64,000 bases of DNA from VAYN01 sp964540905 (GTDB lineage: Bacteria > Actinomycetota > Thermoleophilia > Solirubrobacterales > 70-9). This document shows, in pieces, positions 1 to 8,433 of the stretch. The stretch's first letter is position 1. Every line of letters begins with the position of its first letter. The stretch spans positions 1 through 64,000 of the forward strand of contig CAZIOS010000001.1 of NCBI GenBank assembly GCA_964540905.1, read 5' to 3'. Made by a program: the position numbers and the translations under genes. Under the pieces are notes generated by a model. The model saw only the letters and a list, made by a program, of their open reading frames with translations, searched no databases and had not been told where the DNA came from.

Positions 1-97
1 GGGAGACCGGCCGCCGATCAGCCGCGTTCACAACGTCTGTGGGTAGGACAACTAGTATCGGTCGCGACCGCCAACCGCGAGCCCAGAGGAGCGCGCT

Positions 98-811
98 TTG
101 TCCGCCGAGACGGCGACCGTCGCCGAGCAGGAGTACCTGGAGATCATCTTCTGGCTGGAGGAGGCCGGGCTGCCGATGACCGGCGCCAACATCGCCCGCG
201 CGATGCAGCTCTCGCCGCCGACCGTGCACGAGATGGTCGGCCGCCTGATCGAGGACGGCTACGTCGAGCGCAAACCCGACAAATCGCTCGACTTCACCGC
301 GTCCGGGCGCGAGCACGCCAGCCACATCGTCCGCCGCCACCGGATGATCGAGCGCTTCCTCACCGACGTCCTCGGCATCCCCTGGGACGAGGTCCACGAG
401 GAGGCGGAGCGGATCGAGCACGCGATGTCGCCGGTGCTGGAGGAGCGGATGCGGGCGGCGATCGGCGACGCCACCACCTGCCCCCACGGGCACCCGATCC
501 TCGAGGGCATCCGCGAGCAGGGCTCGCTGCTGGCCGACGTCGAGGTCGGCGCCAGCGTCACCGTCCTGCGCTTCGAGAACGAGGCCGAGGAGCTGCTGCA
601 CTACCTCAAGGACGCCGGCCTGCACCCCGGCCTGGAGGGCAAAGTCGAGAGCTCCGACGAGGACGGCGTCACCGTCGCCTCCGCCGAGGGCCGCCACGAG
701 GTCAGCCGCAGCGTCGCCGAGACCGTCTCGGTCCGCGCCGACCCGGCGCCGCCGCCGCGGGCGGCGATCCCGGAGCAGCTGGTCCTCTCCAGCGACCGCT
801 ACGGGCGATAG
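98..811 (+). CDS. DtxR/MntR-family metal-dependent transcriptional regulator
   Basis: Likely iron- or manganese-responsive repressor of 237 aa, full length for a three-domain DtxR/IdeR protein. Residues about 1-60 form a winged helix, with a recognition-helix-like run LSPPTVHEMVGRL. Residues 65-130 match the dimerisation and metal-binding domain, including the CPHGHPI motif typical of the family. Residues about 145-225 resemble the SH3-like FeoA domain. The start is TTG, chosen because a GAGGAG ribosome site lies a few bases upstream. Which metal it senses cannot be told. Nearby ferritin-like genes make iron plausible, but that is inference. Confidence 0.9.
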   Translation: MSAETATVAEQEYLEIIFWLEEAGLPMTGANIARAMQLSPPTVHEMVGRLIEDGYVERKPDKSLDFTASGREHASHIVRRHRMIERFLTDVLGIPWDEVHEEAERIEHAMSPVLEERMRAAIGDATTCPHGHPILEGIREQGSLLADVEVGASVTVLRFENEAEELLHYLKDAGLHPGLEGKVESSDEDGVTVASAEGRHEVSRSVAETVSVRADPAPPPRAAIPEQLVLSSDRYGR

Positions 812-838
812 GCCGGCGGCGGGCGCTCGCCGCTCGCC

Positions 839-1579
839 CTACTGCGGGATTGGCACGGTCACGATCGGCGTGCTGGTCGGTGCCCTGGTGCCGCCCTTGG
901 GCTCGACCGTGACCATCACCGTGTCGACGCCGCGCATGTCGGCGATCGTGGTCGAGGCCCGGCCCTGGCGGTCGGGGACGAACAGCGCCCGCACCGGGGT
1001 GATCTTCTTGCCGCGCGCGACCCAGGCCTCGAGCACGCGGTCGCCGGGGACCTGGCGCACGTCGGCCAGGTGCAGGGTGGCGCCGTCGCCCTCGCGGATG
1101 ACCCGCGCGGTGACGCCCGGCGGGTGGCCGGCGACGACCGTGCTGGTGACTTCGCCGCCGGACGAGCCGCCGTCTTCGGTCCCGATCTCGTAGCCGGCGA
1201 GCGCGACCACGACCAGGGCCAGCGCGGCGAGGCCGGCGATCGGCCGCAGCCCCAGCGAGCCGCCACCGAGGCGCCGCAGCCAGGCGGGAGCGCGGCGGCG
1301 TTCGCCGCCGCCAGCGGCGGCCTCGGCCCGCGCCCGGCGCGCGTCCTCGCGCACCTCGGCCAGCAGCCGCGCGCGCAGCTCGCCTGGCGGCTCGACCCGC
1401 GCCACCGCTTCCGGCAGCGCCTGCACCGCCGGCGCCAGCCAGCGAATCTGCTCGCGGCAGCGCTCGCAGCCTTCGAGATGGCGCTCCAGCGCCACCGTCT
1501 CGTCGGGCTCCAGCGCACCCAGCATGTAGGCGGCGGCGTCCTCGCTCCAGCGCTCGTGATCTCGGTTCTCGTCGTTCAT
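839..1579 (-). CDS. Anti-sigma factor, RskA type with zinc-finger N-terminus
   Basis: Membrane anti-sigma factor of 246 aa expected to bind the ECF sigma factor encoded just upstream. The N-terminal 50 residues carry the zinc anti-sigma motif H-x3-C-x2-C (HLEGCERC). A single transmembrane helix lies around residues 112-132 (IAGLAALALVVVALAGYEIG). The rest matches the extracytoplasmic RskA domain. Its start overlaps the sigma gene stop in an ATGA junction, so the two are translationally coupled, as is usual for such pairs. The signal that releases the sigma factor is unknown. Confidence 0.9.
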   Translation of the reverse strand: MNDENRDHERWSEDAAAYMLGALEPDETVALERHLEGCERCREQIRWLAPAVQALPEAVARVEPPGELRARLLAEVREDARRARAEAAAGGGERRRAPAWLRRLGGGSLGLRPIAGLAALALVVVALAGYEIGTEDGGSSGGEVTSTVVAGHPPGVTARVIREGDGATLHLADVRQVPGDRVLEAWVARGKKITPVRALFVPDRQGRASTTIADMRGVDTVMVTVEPKGGTRAPTSTPIVTVPIPQ

Positions 1580-2157
1580 GCCAACCCCTCCGCCAGCTCT
1601 CCCCTGATCTTTTCCAAGCCCAGTCTCATCCTTCCCTTCACGGTGCCCAGCGGCACCCCCAGCATCCGCGCGATCTCAGAGTGGCTGAAGCCGCCGAAGT
1701 AGGCCAGCTCGATCACCTTCGACTGCTCGCCCGGCAGTGTCCCAAGGGCGCCGCGGACCTCGCTCGCGGTCTCGTGCCGCATCGCTTCCTCCTCGGTCAG
1801 CTCCTCGGCCGGGCGCTGCTCGAGGATCGCCTCGTCGTCGAAGGTCAGTTTCGGCGCTTTGCCGGCGCGGCTGCGCAGAGCGTCGATCGCCCGGTTGCGG
1901 ACGATGCTCAGCATCCAGGAGCGGACGCTGCCGCGGGCGCGGTCGAAGCGGGCGCCGCTGCGCCAGATCGAGATGAAGGCCTCCTGGGTGACGTCCTCGG
2001 CCGCCGCCTTCTCGCCGACGATCCTGTACGCCAGCGAGTAGGCGACGCCGCCGTGGCGGTCGTAGAAGACACCGAAGGCCTCGGGGTCCTTTTCCCCGAT
2101 CAGCGGCATCAGCTCCTCGTCGGCCAGCCGCTCGGCCTTCTCGCGTCTAACCGGCAT
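1576..2157 (-). CDS. ECF RNA polymerase sigma factor (SigK/SigL-like)
   Basis: Extracytoplasmic-function sigma factor of 193 aa. Region 2 is at about residues 25-95 (AYRIVGEKAAAEDVTQEAF, then WMLSIVRNRAIDALR) and region 4 at about 130-185 (VIELAYFGGFSHSEIA, then VPLGTVKGRMRLGL). It overlaps the RskA-type anti-sigma gene downstream. Two ferritin-like genes lie upstream on the same strand with short gaps, so all four may be one operon and the regulon may include oxidative or iron stress genes; that is inference. Confidence 0.93.
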   Translation of the reverse strand: MPVRREKAERLADEELMPLIGEKDPEAFGVFYDRHGGVAYSLAYRIVGEKAAAEDVTQEAFISIWRSGARFDRARGSVRSWMLSIVRNRAIDALRSRAGKAPKLTFDDEAILEQRPAEELTEEEAMRHETASEVRGALGTLPGEQSKVIELAYFGGFSHSEIARMLGVPLGTVKGRMRLGLEKIRGELAEGLA

Positions 2158-2203
2158 TGGGGTCCATCTTCCGCTTTCTTGGCGTACCCGCCCGTCCCTC
2201 GCC

Positions 2204-2842
2204 CTAGGCGATGAACGGTTCGACGGCCTTCAGCACCTGCGCTTCGTCGAGCGAGGGGTCGAAGGCTTCGGGGGCCGGTTCTTCCTTGTTCTGGAGGCGG
2301 ATCGCCGCCGCGTGACGGGCCTCGACCTGGACGATCGAGCCGGCGGCGCCGAGCACTTCCTTGGACTTGATCGAGGGCGCGGCGCCGTTGTAGGCGCTGA
2401 CCCCGGTGTCCTCGAAGGTCTGCGCCAGCTTCAGGAAGCCGGCCGTGTCGCTGTAGGGGAAGTCGAATTTCGGCTCCGCCACCGGCTTGCCGCCGAGCTG
2501 CTTGATCGTCGCCGTCAGCGCTTCGACGTGCTGCTGCTCGTCTTCGGCCAGCATCGCGATCAGGCTCTTCAGTTCGCCGCTCGCCTTGGCCCGGGTCTGC
2601 GCTTCCTTGTAGAAGGTCGACTCCAAGTACTCGAGGGTGAGGGCGAAGTTGAGGATGCCGACGTCGCCGCCTTCGGACATCGCCAGCGCCCGGCGCACGA
2701 ACGGGCCGACCATCAGGGTCCCGTAGACGGCTCCCGCCGCCAGCGCTCCCTTGAGGATCACCTCGCTGCGCGAGAGGTCTTCGCTGTCGTCGGCGATCTG
2801 CACGCCGGCCAGCTCCGGATTTGCAAGTTCCTCGTAGCTCAT
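2204..2842 (-). CDS. Ferritin-like domain protein (PF13668 type)
   Basis: 212-aa protein with a four-helix ferritin-like domain at about residues 60-205. Recognisable runs are GGDVGILNFALTLEYLESTFY and, later, EDEQQHVEAL and EARHAAAIR, which supply the Glu and His positions of the family. A hydrophobic stretch near residues 28-45 could be a membrane anchor. The ATG at 2842 was chosen because it begins the conserved protein and has AAAGGAG upstream; the open frame continues further but only as antisense-type sequence. It is a diverged paralogue of the next gene upstream. Metal oxidation or storage is plausible but not shown for this family. Confidence 0.85.
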   Translation of the reverse strand: MSYEELANPELAGVQIADDSEDLSRSEVILKGALAAGAVYGTLMVGPFVRRALAMSEGGDVGILNFALTLEYLESTFYKEAQTRAKASGELKSLIAMLAEDEQQHVEALTATIKQLGGKPVAEPKFDFPYSDTAGFLKLAQTFEDTGVSAYNGAAPSIKSKEVLGAAGSIVQVEARHAAAIRLQNKEEPAPEAFDPSLDEAQVLKAVEPFIA

Positions 2843-2868
2843 TGCTTTCTCCTTTTCGCTCTGCCGGC

Positions 2869-3561
2869 TCAGCCGACGATGAAGGGTTCGACGGACTTGA
2901 GGACGGTCTTCGCCGTCGCCGGTTTGGCGAAGGCGCCGTCCGGGGTGATCGACACGCCCAGCAGGGTGTTGAGCGCCGAGGCGTGCCGGCCCTCGACGCT
3001 GTGGATCGCCAGCGCTGACGCCAGCACTTCCGGGCTCTTGATGTTGGCCGCCTGGCCGAGGTAGGCGGCGGCGCCGAGGTTCTCGACCGTGCCCGCCAGT
3101 TCCAGCACCGACTTGGCGCTCTTGAGCGGGAATTCGGTCTTCGGTTCCGGCGCCGGCTTGCCGCCGAGGCTCTTGACCGCCGCGGTCAGCGCCTTCACGT
3201 GTTCCGCCTCCTCTTCCCCGAACTTCTTGATCGTCTCCAGTTCGGCGCCCTTGAACAGGCCGCTCTTGATCACGTCCTGATAGAAGGCGGTCTCGAGGTA
3301 CTCGAGCGTGAGGGCGTAGTTGAGGATGCCGACGTCGCCCTTGCCGAACTGGGCCGTTTCGCTGCCGCCGCCGGCGCTGGTCGTCGCGGTCGTGGTGGTG
3401 CTGCTGCCGCTGCTGCCGCAGGCGGCGAGGAAGGCGGCCGCGGCGGCCGAGCCGCCGCTCAGCGCCATGAACTTGCGGCGCGAGACAGGGTCGCTCACCA
3501 CCCGGGCGATGGCGCCGCGGGCCGGCTCGCCTGAAGTCTTTTGCTTCGTGCTCTCGGACAT
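2869..3561 (-). CDS. Ferritin-like protein with Tat signal and lipobox
   Basis: 230-aa exported paralogue of the downstream ferritin-like protein. The N-terminus has a twin-arginine motif (SRRKFMALSGG) followed by an alanine-rich hydrophobic stretch and a lipobox-like LAAC near residue 48, so it is probably a Tat-exported lipoprotein. The domain begins with GDVGILNYALTLEYLETAFY and later has EEEAEHVKAL and EGRHASAL. First gene of the probable operon with the second ferritin-like gene, ECF sigma and anti-sigma. Tat export suggests a cofactor or metal is loaded in the cytoplasm. Confidence 0.87.
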   Translation of the reverse strand: MSESTKQKTSGEPARGAIARVVSDPVSRRKFMALSGGSAAAAAFLAACGSSGSSTTTTATTSAGGGSETAQFGKGDVGILNYALTLEYLETAFYQDVIKSGLFKGAELETIKKFGEEEAEHVKALTAAVKSLGGKPAPEPKTEFPLKSAKSVLELAGTVENLGAAAYLGQAANIKSPEVLASALAIHSVEGRHASALNTLLGVSITPDGAFAKPATAKTVLKSVEPFIVG

Positions 3562-3665
3562 CTTTCGTCTCCTCGCGTGGTTTGCGCTTCTGCCGGTCCC
3601 CTACGCGGCCTCCCGAGGGCTGGATCACAATTGATCCGATCTCGGCGCCGGCCCGTATCGGTGGC

Positions 3666-4040
3666 ATGGGATCCCCCCGTCCCCTGGCCGGCGCCGCTCG
3701 TTTCCTCCTGGCCACTATCGCGGTCGCTCTGGTCGGCTGCGGTGGCGGCGGCGCCGGCTCAGCTTCGTCTCAATCGAGCGCGGCGCCGGGACCGCGGACG
3801 GTGGCGATCGCCGACTACAGCTACAAGCCGGCGACGATCACCGTCGCGGCGGGGACCAAGGTCACCTTCAGCAATCACGACTCGACCGCCCACACCGCGA
3901 CCTCGAAGCAGCCGGGCGGCTTCGAAACCGACGCGATCCAGCCCGGCAAGAGCGCCAGCGTCGTCCTCGAAAAGCCCGGCACCTACACCTACTACTGCCT
4001 CTTCCACCCCTTCATGAAGGGGACGATCGTCGTCAAGTGA
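3666..4040 (+). CDS. Cupredoxin-domain lipoprotein (plastocyanin-like)
   Basis: 124-aa secreted blue-copper protein. It has a signal peptide with lipobox VGC (Cys25), then a cupredoxin fold at about residues 44-124. Copper ligands are visible: His76 (DSTAHTA), then Cys111, His114 and Met117 (YYCLFHPFMKG). The ATG at 3666 is preferred over an upstream TTG because it begins the signal peptide. Transcribed divergently from the ferritin-like gene. It probably carries electrons at the outer face of the membrane; the partner is unknown. Its stop codon lies in the left arm of a long inverted repeat. Confidence 0.88.
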   Translation: MGSPRPLAGAARFLLATIAVALVGCGGGGAGSASSQSSAAPGPRTVAIADYSYKPATITVAAGTKVTFSNHDSTAHTATSKQPGGFETDAIQPGKSASVVLEKPGTYTYYCLFHPFMKGTIVVK

Positions 4041-4143
4041 CCGGCGCAGCCTGACCGGCACATAGCTGCGTCCTCGGTCGCTCGCGTGCAAAGCACGCCA
4101 CGCTCCCTGCGTCCTGGCTCTGCTTGGTCAGGCTGCGCCGGTC
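4039..4143. repeat. Long hairpin element with 18-bp perfect arms
   Basis: Arms at 4039-4056 and 4126-4143 are perfect reverse complements (18 of 18). The 69-bp centre contains a smaller hairpin, GCGTGC-AAA-GCACGC. It lies between two converging genes. The left arm includes the last two bases of the cupredoxin stop codon, and the right arm supplies the last codons and stop of the aminotransferase. It could act as a two-way terminator, but the length and nested structure resemble the other long hairpins in this window. Confidence 0.75.
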
Positions 4144-5231
4144 GAACGTAGGCGCTCGAGCGCCCGGGCGATCCGGGCGACGCCCTCGTCCATCTGCTCG
4201 GCCGGCACCGGCGCGAAGGAGAGCCGCAGGCTGTTGGCGCCGCCCTCGATCATGAAGTCGGGGCCGGCGACGAAGCTGACGCCCTCGGCCTTGGCCGCGG
4301 CCAGGAGGGCGACGGTGTCGGTGCCCGCGGCGAGGTCGAGCCAGAGGAAGTAGCCGCCGTCGGGGACGACGAACTCGGCCTCGGGGATCCGCTCGCCGAG
4401 CGCCGCCACAAGGGCGTCGCAGCGGTCCTTCAGCGCCCCCTTGACGAAGGCGATGTTGCGGTCGAGGGCGCCGGAGCGACAGAGGTCGAGCACCACCGAC
4501 TCGGCCAGCATGTTGGGCGAGATGTAGGTCTCGTTGGCGCGCTTGGCCAGCTTCGCGATCTCCGCCGCCGGCCCGGCCAGGTAGCCGACCCGGACCCCGG
4601 GGCTGACCGTCTTCGAGAAGGAGGAGGCGTGGACGACGCGCCCGGCGCCGTCGAGCGCGAGCATCGTCTCCAGCGGCTCCCCCGCGAAGGGCAGCTCGCG
4701 GTAGGGGTCGTCCTCGAAGATCCAGAAGCCGTGCTCGGCGGCGAGCTCGACCAGGCGCGCCCGCTTCGCGGTCGCGAGCGTGCAGCCGGCCGGGTTGTGG
4801 GCGTTGGGGATGATGTGGGCGAGCTTGACCGGCCCGGCGGCGAGCGCCGCCTCGACCGCGGCGAGGTCGACCCCGTCGGCCTCCAGCGGCACCGGCACCA
4901 GCTCGACCCCGAGCCGCTGCAGCAGCAGCAGCGTGCGGTCGTAGGTCGGCTGCTCGACGATCACCCGGTCGCCGGGCTCCAGCAGGTGCTCGAACAGCAT
5001 CGCCCCCGCCTCCAGCGAGCCGTTGGTGACCATCACCTGCGCGGCGTCGAGCCCGCCGTGCCGCGCGGCGATCCACTCGCAGAGCCCCGGATGGCCGATC
5101 CCGGTCCCGTAGGAGAGCGCCTTTTCCCAGTCGCTCTCGAGCGCCCGCGCCGCCGCCTCCCGCACCGCCTCGTGCGGCAGGATGTCGGCGCTCGGCGCCC
5201 CTCTTGCAAACGAAATCGTCTCGCCAGCCAT
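4128..5231 (-). CDS. PLP-dependent aminotransferase, class I/II (2-aminoadipate/MocR-like)
   Basis: 367-aa fold-type I aminotransferase of the LysN/2-aminoadipate transaminase group, without the GntR DNA-binding domain of MocR regulators. Seen: substrate-side NAHNPAG motif, FEDDPY, and the PLP lysine in SFSKTVSPGVRVGYLAG. The ATG at 5231 was chosen because FARGAPSADILPHEAVR is the usual N-terminus; an upstream extension reads through a DUF559 remnant on the other strand. The last four codons and stop are part of an inverted-repeat arm. The amino acid used cannot be deduced. Confidence 0.88.
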   Translation of the reverse strand: MAGETISFARGAPSADILPHEAVREAAARALESDWEKALSYGTGIGHPGLCEWIAARHGGLDAAQVMVTNGSLEAGAMLFEHLLEPGDRVIVEQPTYDRTLLLLQRLGVELVPVPLEADGVDLAAVEAALAAGPVKLAHIIPNAHNPAGCTLATAKRARLVELAAEHGFWIFEDDPYRELPFAGEPLETMLALDGAGRVVHASSFSKTVSPGVRVGYLAGPAAEIAKLAKRANETYISPNMLAESVVLDLCRSGALDRNIAFVKGALKDRCDALVAALGERIPEAEFVVPDGGYFLWLDLAAGTDTVALLAAAKAEGVSFVAGPDFMIEGGANSLRLSFAPVPAEQMDEGVARIARALERLRSTGAA

Positions 5232-5271
5232 ACGTCCCGACCCTAGCAACGCCCGCCCTCTACCGACCCGC

Positions 5272-5412
5272 GGCGCCGCCTTCCAGCGCGACCGTGCCCG
5301 CGACACCCGCCTCCTCGTCACCGGCTACCGCACCATCCGCATCACCGACGAACGCCTCGACACCGAACCCTCGGAGCTCGCCCAGGAGATCCGCCATCTC
5401 CTGCGCGCCTGA
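5272..5412 (+). pseudogene. C-terminal remnant of a DUF559 nuclease-like gene
   Basis: About 46 codons read FQRDRARDTRLLVTGYRTIR and continue to EIRHLLRA before TGA. This is the typical DUF559 C-terminus (F-x2-DRARD-x3-L...GY...R). The N-terminal regulator domain and the catalytic Asp/Glu part are absent, and the upstream sequence is the start of the opposite-strand aminotransferase. The remnant stops 5 bases before a long hairpin. An intact AbiEi/DUF559 gene at 20241-21161 also ends a few bases from a palindrome, so gene and hairpin appear linked. Confidence 0.65.
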
Positions 5413-5417
5413 CCCCG

Positions 5418-5538
5418 CCCGCCGGGCGATCCCGGTGGGGGTGAAGCGTCTTGTACTTTTTCGGCGCTCTGGACTGCGGATAGCCGCATCCGCCGTCGAA
5501 AAAGTTAAGCGAAACCCCCACCGGGATCGCCCGGCGGG
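5418..5538. repeat. Long hairpin element with 25-bp perfect arms
   Basis: Arms 5418-5442 and 5514-5538 are perfect reverse complements (25 of 25). The 71-bp interior also folds: CTTTTTCGGCG near its left pairs imperfectly with CGCCGTCGAAAAAG near its right, and GCGGATAGCCGC sits at the tip. It follows the DUF559 remnant and precedes the end of sucD, which reads towards it. It may stop transcription of sucCD, but simple terminators are not this long. Confidence 0.8.
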
Positions 5539-5545
5539 TGCCGCC

Positions 5546-6421
5546 TCAGGAACCGCGCAGCACTTCGACCGCGATCCGCGCCGCCTCGGTCGGGCTCTGG
5601 CCGACCCGGACGCCGCGCGCTTCGAGCGCGTCTTTCTTCGCCTGAGCGGTTCCCGAGGAGCCGGAGATGATCGCGCCGGCGTGGCCCATCTGCTTGCCGG
5701 GGGGTGCGGTGAAGCCGGCGATGTAGGCGACGACCGGCTTGCTCACCTCGGACTCGATGAACTCGGCCGCCCGCTCCTCGGCGTCGCCGCCGATCTCGCC
5801 GACCATCACGATCAGCTCGGTCTCGGGATCGGCCTCGTACATGGTGAGGATGTCGATGAAGTCGGAGCCGACGATCGGGTCGCCGCCGATGCCGACGATC
5901 GAGGAGTTGCCCTCGCCCGCCTGCTTCAGCTCGTTGCCGATCTGGTAGGTCAGGGTCCCCGACTTGGAGACGACGCCGATCTTGCCAGGGTCGAAGAACT
6001 GGGCCGGGATGATGCCGACGTTGGCCTTGCCGGGCGAGAGCACGCCGGGGCAGTTCGGCCCGATCAGCCGCACGCCGGCCTGCTTCGCCTTCCAGTAGGT
6101 GTTCAGCATGTCGAGCACCGGGATCCCCTCGGTGATCGCGATCACCGTCTCGACCCCGGACTCGATCGCCTCGTCGATCGCCGCCGCCGCGAAGCGCGCC
6201 GGCACGAAGATCATCGAGGTGTTGGCGCCAGCCTCCTCGACCGCCTCGCGGATCGTGTCGAAGACCGGCGTGCCCTCGACGTCCTGGCCGCCCTTGCCGG
6301 GGGTGACCCCGGCGACGAGGTCGGTCCCGTAGGCCTTGTTGCGGAGGCCGTGGAAGGAGCCCTCGCGGCCGGTCAATCCGGAGACGGCGAGCTTCGTGCG
6401 CTCGTCGACGACGATGCTCAC
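5546..6421 (-). CDS. sucD: Succinyl-CoA ligase (ADP-forming), alpha subunit
   Basis: 291 aa, normal length for SucD. It forms succinate and ATP/GTP from succinyl-CoA in the TCA cycle with SucC. Seen: N-terminal CoA-binding domain with TGREGSFH, SKSGTLTYQIG, and the phosphorylated His in GHAGAIISG. GTG start overlapping the sucC stop as GTGA, so the two are coupled. The gene ends 8 bases from a long hairpin. Confidence 0.96.
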   Translation of the reverse strand: MSIVVDERTKLAVSGLTGREGSFHGLRNKAYGTDLVAGVTPGKGGQDVEGTPVFDTIREAVEEAGANTSMIFVPARFAAAAIDEAIESGVETVIAITEGIPVLDMLNTYWKAKQAGVRLIGPNCPGVLSPGKANVGIIPAQFFDPGKIGVVSKSGTLTYQIGNELKQAGEGNSSIVGIGGDPIVGSDFIDILTMYEADPETELIVMVGEIGGDAEERAAEFIESEVSKPVVAYIAGFTAPPGKQMGHAGAIISGSSGTAQAKKDALEARGVRVGQSPTEAARIAVEVLRGS

Positions 6422-7581
6422 GCGGCGCTCCCGGCCAGCTCGACGACGCGGCGGGCGGCATCGAGCATCGTCTTCTCCTGGTGCAGGTTCGGCAGCTCGG
6501 CCGCGGCCAGGATCTCCAGCCCCTGCTCGGAGTTGGTGCCGTCGAGGCGGACGACCAGCGGCACCCCGAGGTCGAGCTGGCTCGAGGCGGTGACGATGCC
6601 GTTGGCGATCTCGTCGCAGCGGGTGATGCCGCCGAAGATGTTGAAGAGGATCGCCGTCACCTTCTGGTCGGAGACGATCACTTCCAGGGCGTTGACGATC
6701 GCCTCGGCTTTGGAGCCGCCGCCGGCGTCGAGGAAGTTCGCCGGAGCGCCGCCCGCCTGGGCGACGACGTCGAGCGTCGACATGCAGAGGCCGGCGCCGT
6801 TGGCGAGGATGCCGACGTTGCCGTCGAGCTTGACGTAGGTCAGGCCCTTCTCCTTCGCCATCGCCTCCTGCGGGTCGTCGACGGTGTCGGCGATCTCGGC
6901 CAAGTCCTGGTGGCGGAAGAGCGCGTTGCCGTCGATCGTCACCTTGGCGTCGAGGGCGACGACCTCGCGGTCGGCGGTGACGATCAGCGGGTTGACCTCG
7001 ATCAGGCTCGCGTCCTCGCCGGTCGCGACCTCGGCCAGCTTCACCAGCACCTCGGCGACCTGGTCGCGGACATCCTCGTCGAGGCCGGCGGCGTCGACGA
7101 TCGGCCGCGCCGCGGCGGCGTCGAAGGGCACGGTGGGGTCGATGTGGCGTTTGATCAGCGCCTCGGGGGTCTCGGCCGCGACCGCCTCGATGTCCATCCC
7201 GCCCTGGCTGGAGACCATCGCCAGCAGCTTCTTCTCGCCGCGGTCGAGGATCACCGAGGCGTAGTACTCGGAGGCGATGTCGGAGCCGCCCTCGATCCAG
7301 ACCTGGTCGACCCGGAACGGCCCCTCGCCGTGGGGGCCGACGATGTCCATGCCGATGATCGCGGCGGCGTGCTCGCGCGCCTGCTCGGCGTTGGCGGCGA
7401 TCTTGATCCCGCCGGCCTTGCCGCGGCCGCCGATCAGGACCTGGGCCTTGATCGCACAGGGGTAGCCGATCCGCTCGGCGGCGGCGACCGCCTCCTCGAC
7501 CGTCGAGGCGACCTCGCCACTGGGCACGGCGACACCGTGCTTGGCGAACAGCTGCTTGCCCTGGTACTCGAGGAGGTCCAT
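6418..7581 (-). CDS. sucC: Succinyl-CoA ligase (ADP-forming), beta subunit
   Basis: 387-aa ATP-grasp subunit, full length. It begins MDLLEYQGKQLFAKHGVAVP, the usual SucC N-terminus, which fixes the ATG at 7581. Seen: KAQVLIGGRGKAGGIK in the ATP-grasp domain, EVNPLIV, and the C-terminal ligase motif GGITRCDEIANGI. First gene of sucCD, divergent from a HAD hydrolase with about 95 bp between them. Confidence 0.96.
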   Translation of the reverse strand: MDLLEYQGKQLFAKHGVAVPSGEVASTVEEAVAAAERIGYPCAIKAQVLIGGRGKAGGIKIAANAEQAREHAAAIIGMDIVGPHGEGPFRVDQVWIEGGSDIASEYYASVILDRGEKKLLAMVSSQGGMDIEAVAAETPEALIKRHIDPTVPFDAAAARPIVDAAGLDEDVRDQVAEVLVKLAEVATGEDASLIEVNPLIVTADREVVALDAKVTIDGNALFRHQDLAEIADTVDDPQEAMAKEKGLTYVKLDGNVGILANGAGLCMSTLDVVAQAGGAPANFLDAGGGSKAEAIVNALEVIVSDQKVTAILFNIFGGITRCDEIANGIVTASSQLDLGVPLVVRLDGTNSEQGLEILAAAELPNLHQEKTMLDAARRVVELAGSAA

Positions 7582-7676
7582 GGTGGAGTGGCGCCCGGAG
7601 GCGCGGCCGGGCAGCCTATCCGAGTCGGGGGTGAAGCGCCGAGCGGGTGCCGACTGGCATAATGCCGCGCTCGCCA

Positions 7677-8360
7677 ATGGCTCTTCCCAGTCTCAAAAAC
7701 ATCAAATGGGTGACCACCGACTGTTACGGCACCCTGATCGACTGGGAGAAGGGGATCATCGAGGCCTGCAAGAAAGAGGCGGCCAAAGACGGCTTCAGCT
7801 TCGAAGAGGGGCCCTTCCTGGCCCGCTTCATGGAGGTCCAGGCCGAGATCATGGCCGGCTCCTACGAGCTCTACGCCGAGGTGCTGCGCCGCACGATCGT
7901 CAAGGTCGCCGGCGAGCTCGGCTGGGAGGTGGAGCCCTCGCGGGCCCAGTTCCTGCCCAACAGCGTCGCCTACTGGCTGCCCTTCCGCGAGGCCAACGCG
8001 GCGATGGACCGGCTCGGCAAGAAGTACGAGGTCGGGATCGTCTCCAACGTCGACGACAAACTGCTGGGGATCTCGCGCCGCCACCTGCGGACCGAACTCG
8101 ATCTCGTCGTCACCGCCCAGCAGGTCCGCAGCTACAAGCCGGACCCGGTCCACTTCAAAGAGTGCGCGCGGCGGATCGGCGGCAAGAAAGGCTGGCTCCA
8201 CATCGGCTGCGACTACACGACCGACATCGCCCCGGTGCTGAAGATGAACGTGCCGGTGATCTGGGTCAACCGCCACGGCGAGAAACTGGAAGGCCGCAAA
8301 GCCCCCAGCGCCACGGTCAAAAACTTCCGCGAAGCAGCAAAAAAGCTCGGCGCGTCCTGA
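7677..8360 (+). CDS. HAD-superfamily hydrolase, haloacid dehalogenase type II-like
   Basis: 227-aa HAD hydrolase. The usual DxD motif I appears as TDCYGTLIDWEKG, giving nucleophile Asp with Tyr two positions on, as in 2-haloacid dehalogenases. Motif II is IVSNVDD, the Lys of motif III is in VRSYKPDPVHFKE, and motif IV is HIGCDYTTDIAP. The ATG at 7677 is preferred to upstream in-frame starts because the conserved sequence begins just after it. The substrate is not determined; many relatives act on small phosphates rather than halogenated acids. Confidence 0.82.
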   Translation: MALPSLKNIKWVTTDCYGTLIDWEKGIIEACKKEAAKDGFSFEEGPFLARFMEVQAEIMAGSYELYAEVLRRTIVKVAGELGWEVEPSRAQFLPNSVAYWLPFREANAAMDRLGKKYEVGIVSNVDDKLLGISRRHLRTELDLVVTAQQVRSYKPDPVHFKECARRIGGKKGWLHIGCDYTTDIAPVLKMNVPVIWVNRHGEKLEGRKAPSATVKNFREAAKKLGAS

Positions 8361-8433
8361 GCGTTTTCTAGCGTTGCCGGCGCAACTCGGGCGGCAGGCT
8401 GCGGTTTCGAGTCTCGGGTTGCGGGAAACCCAG

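Noticed and set aside
1..97. DtxR box or clear promoter ahead of the first gene
   Set aside because: No convincing palindromic iron box found; only a weak TAGTAT.
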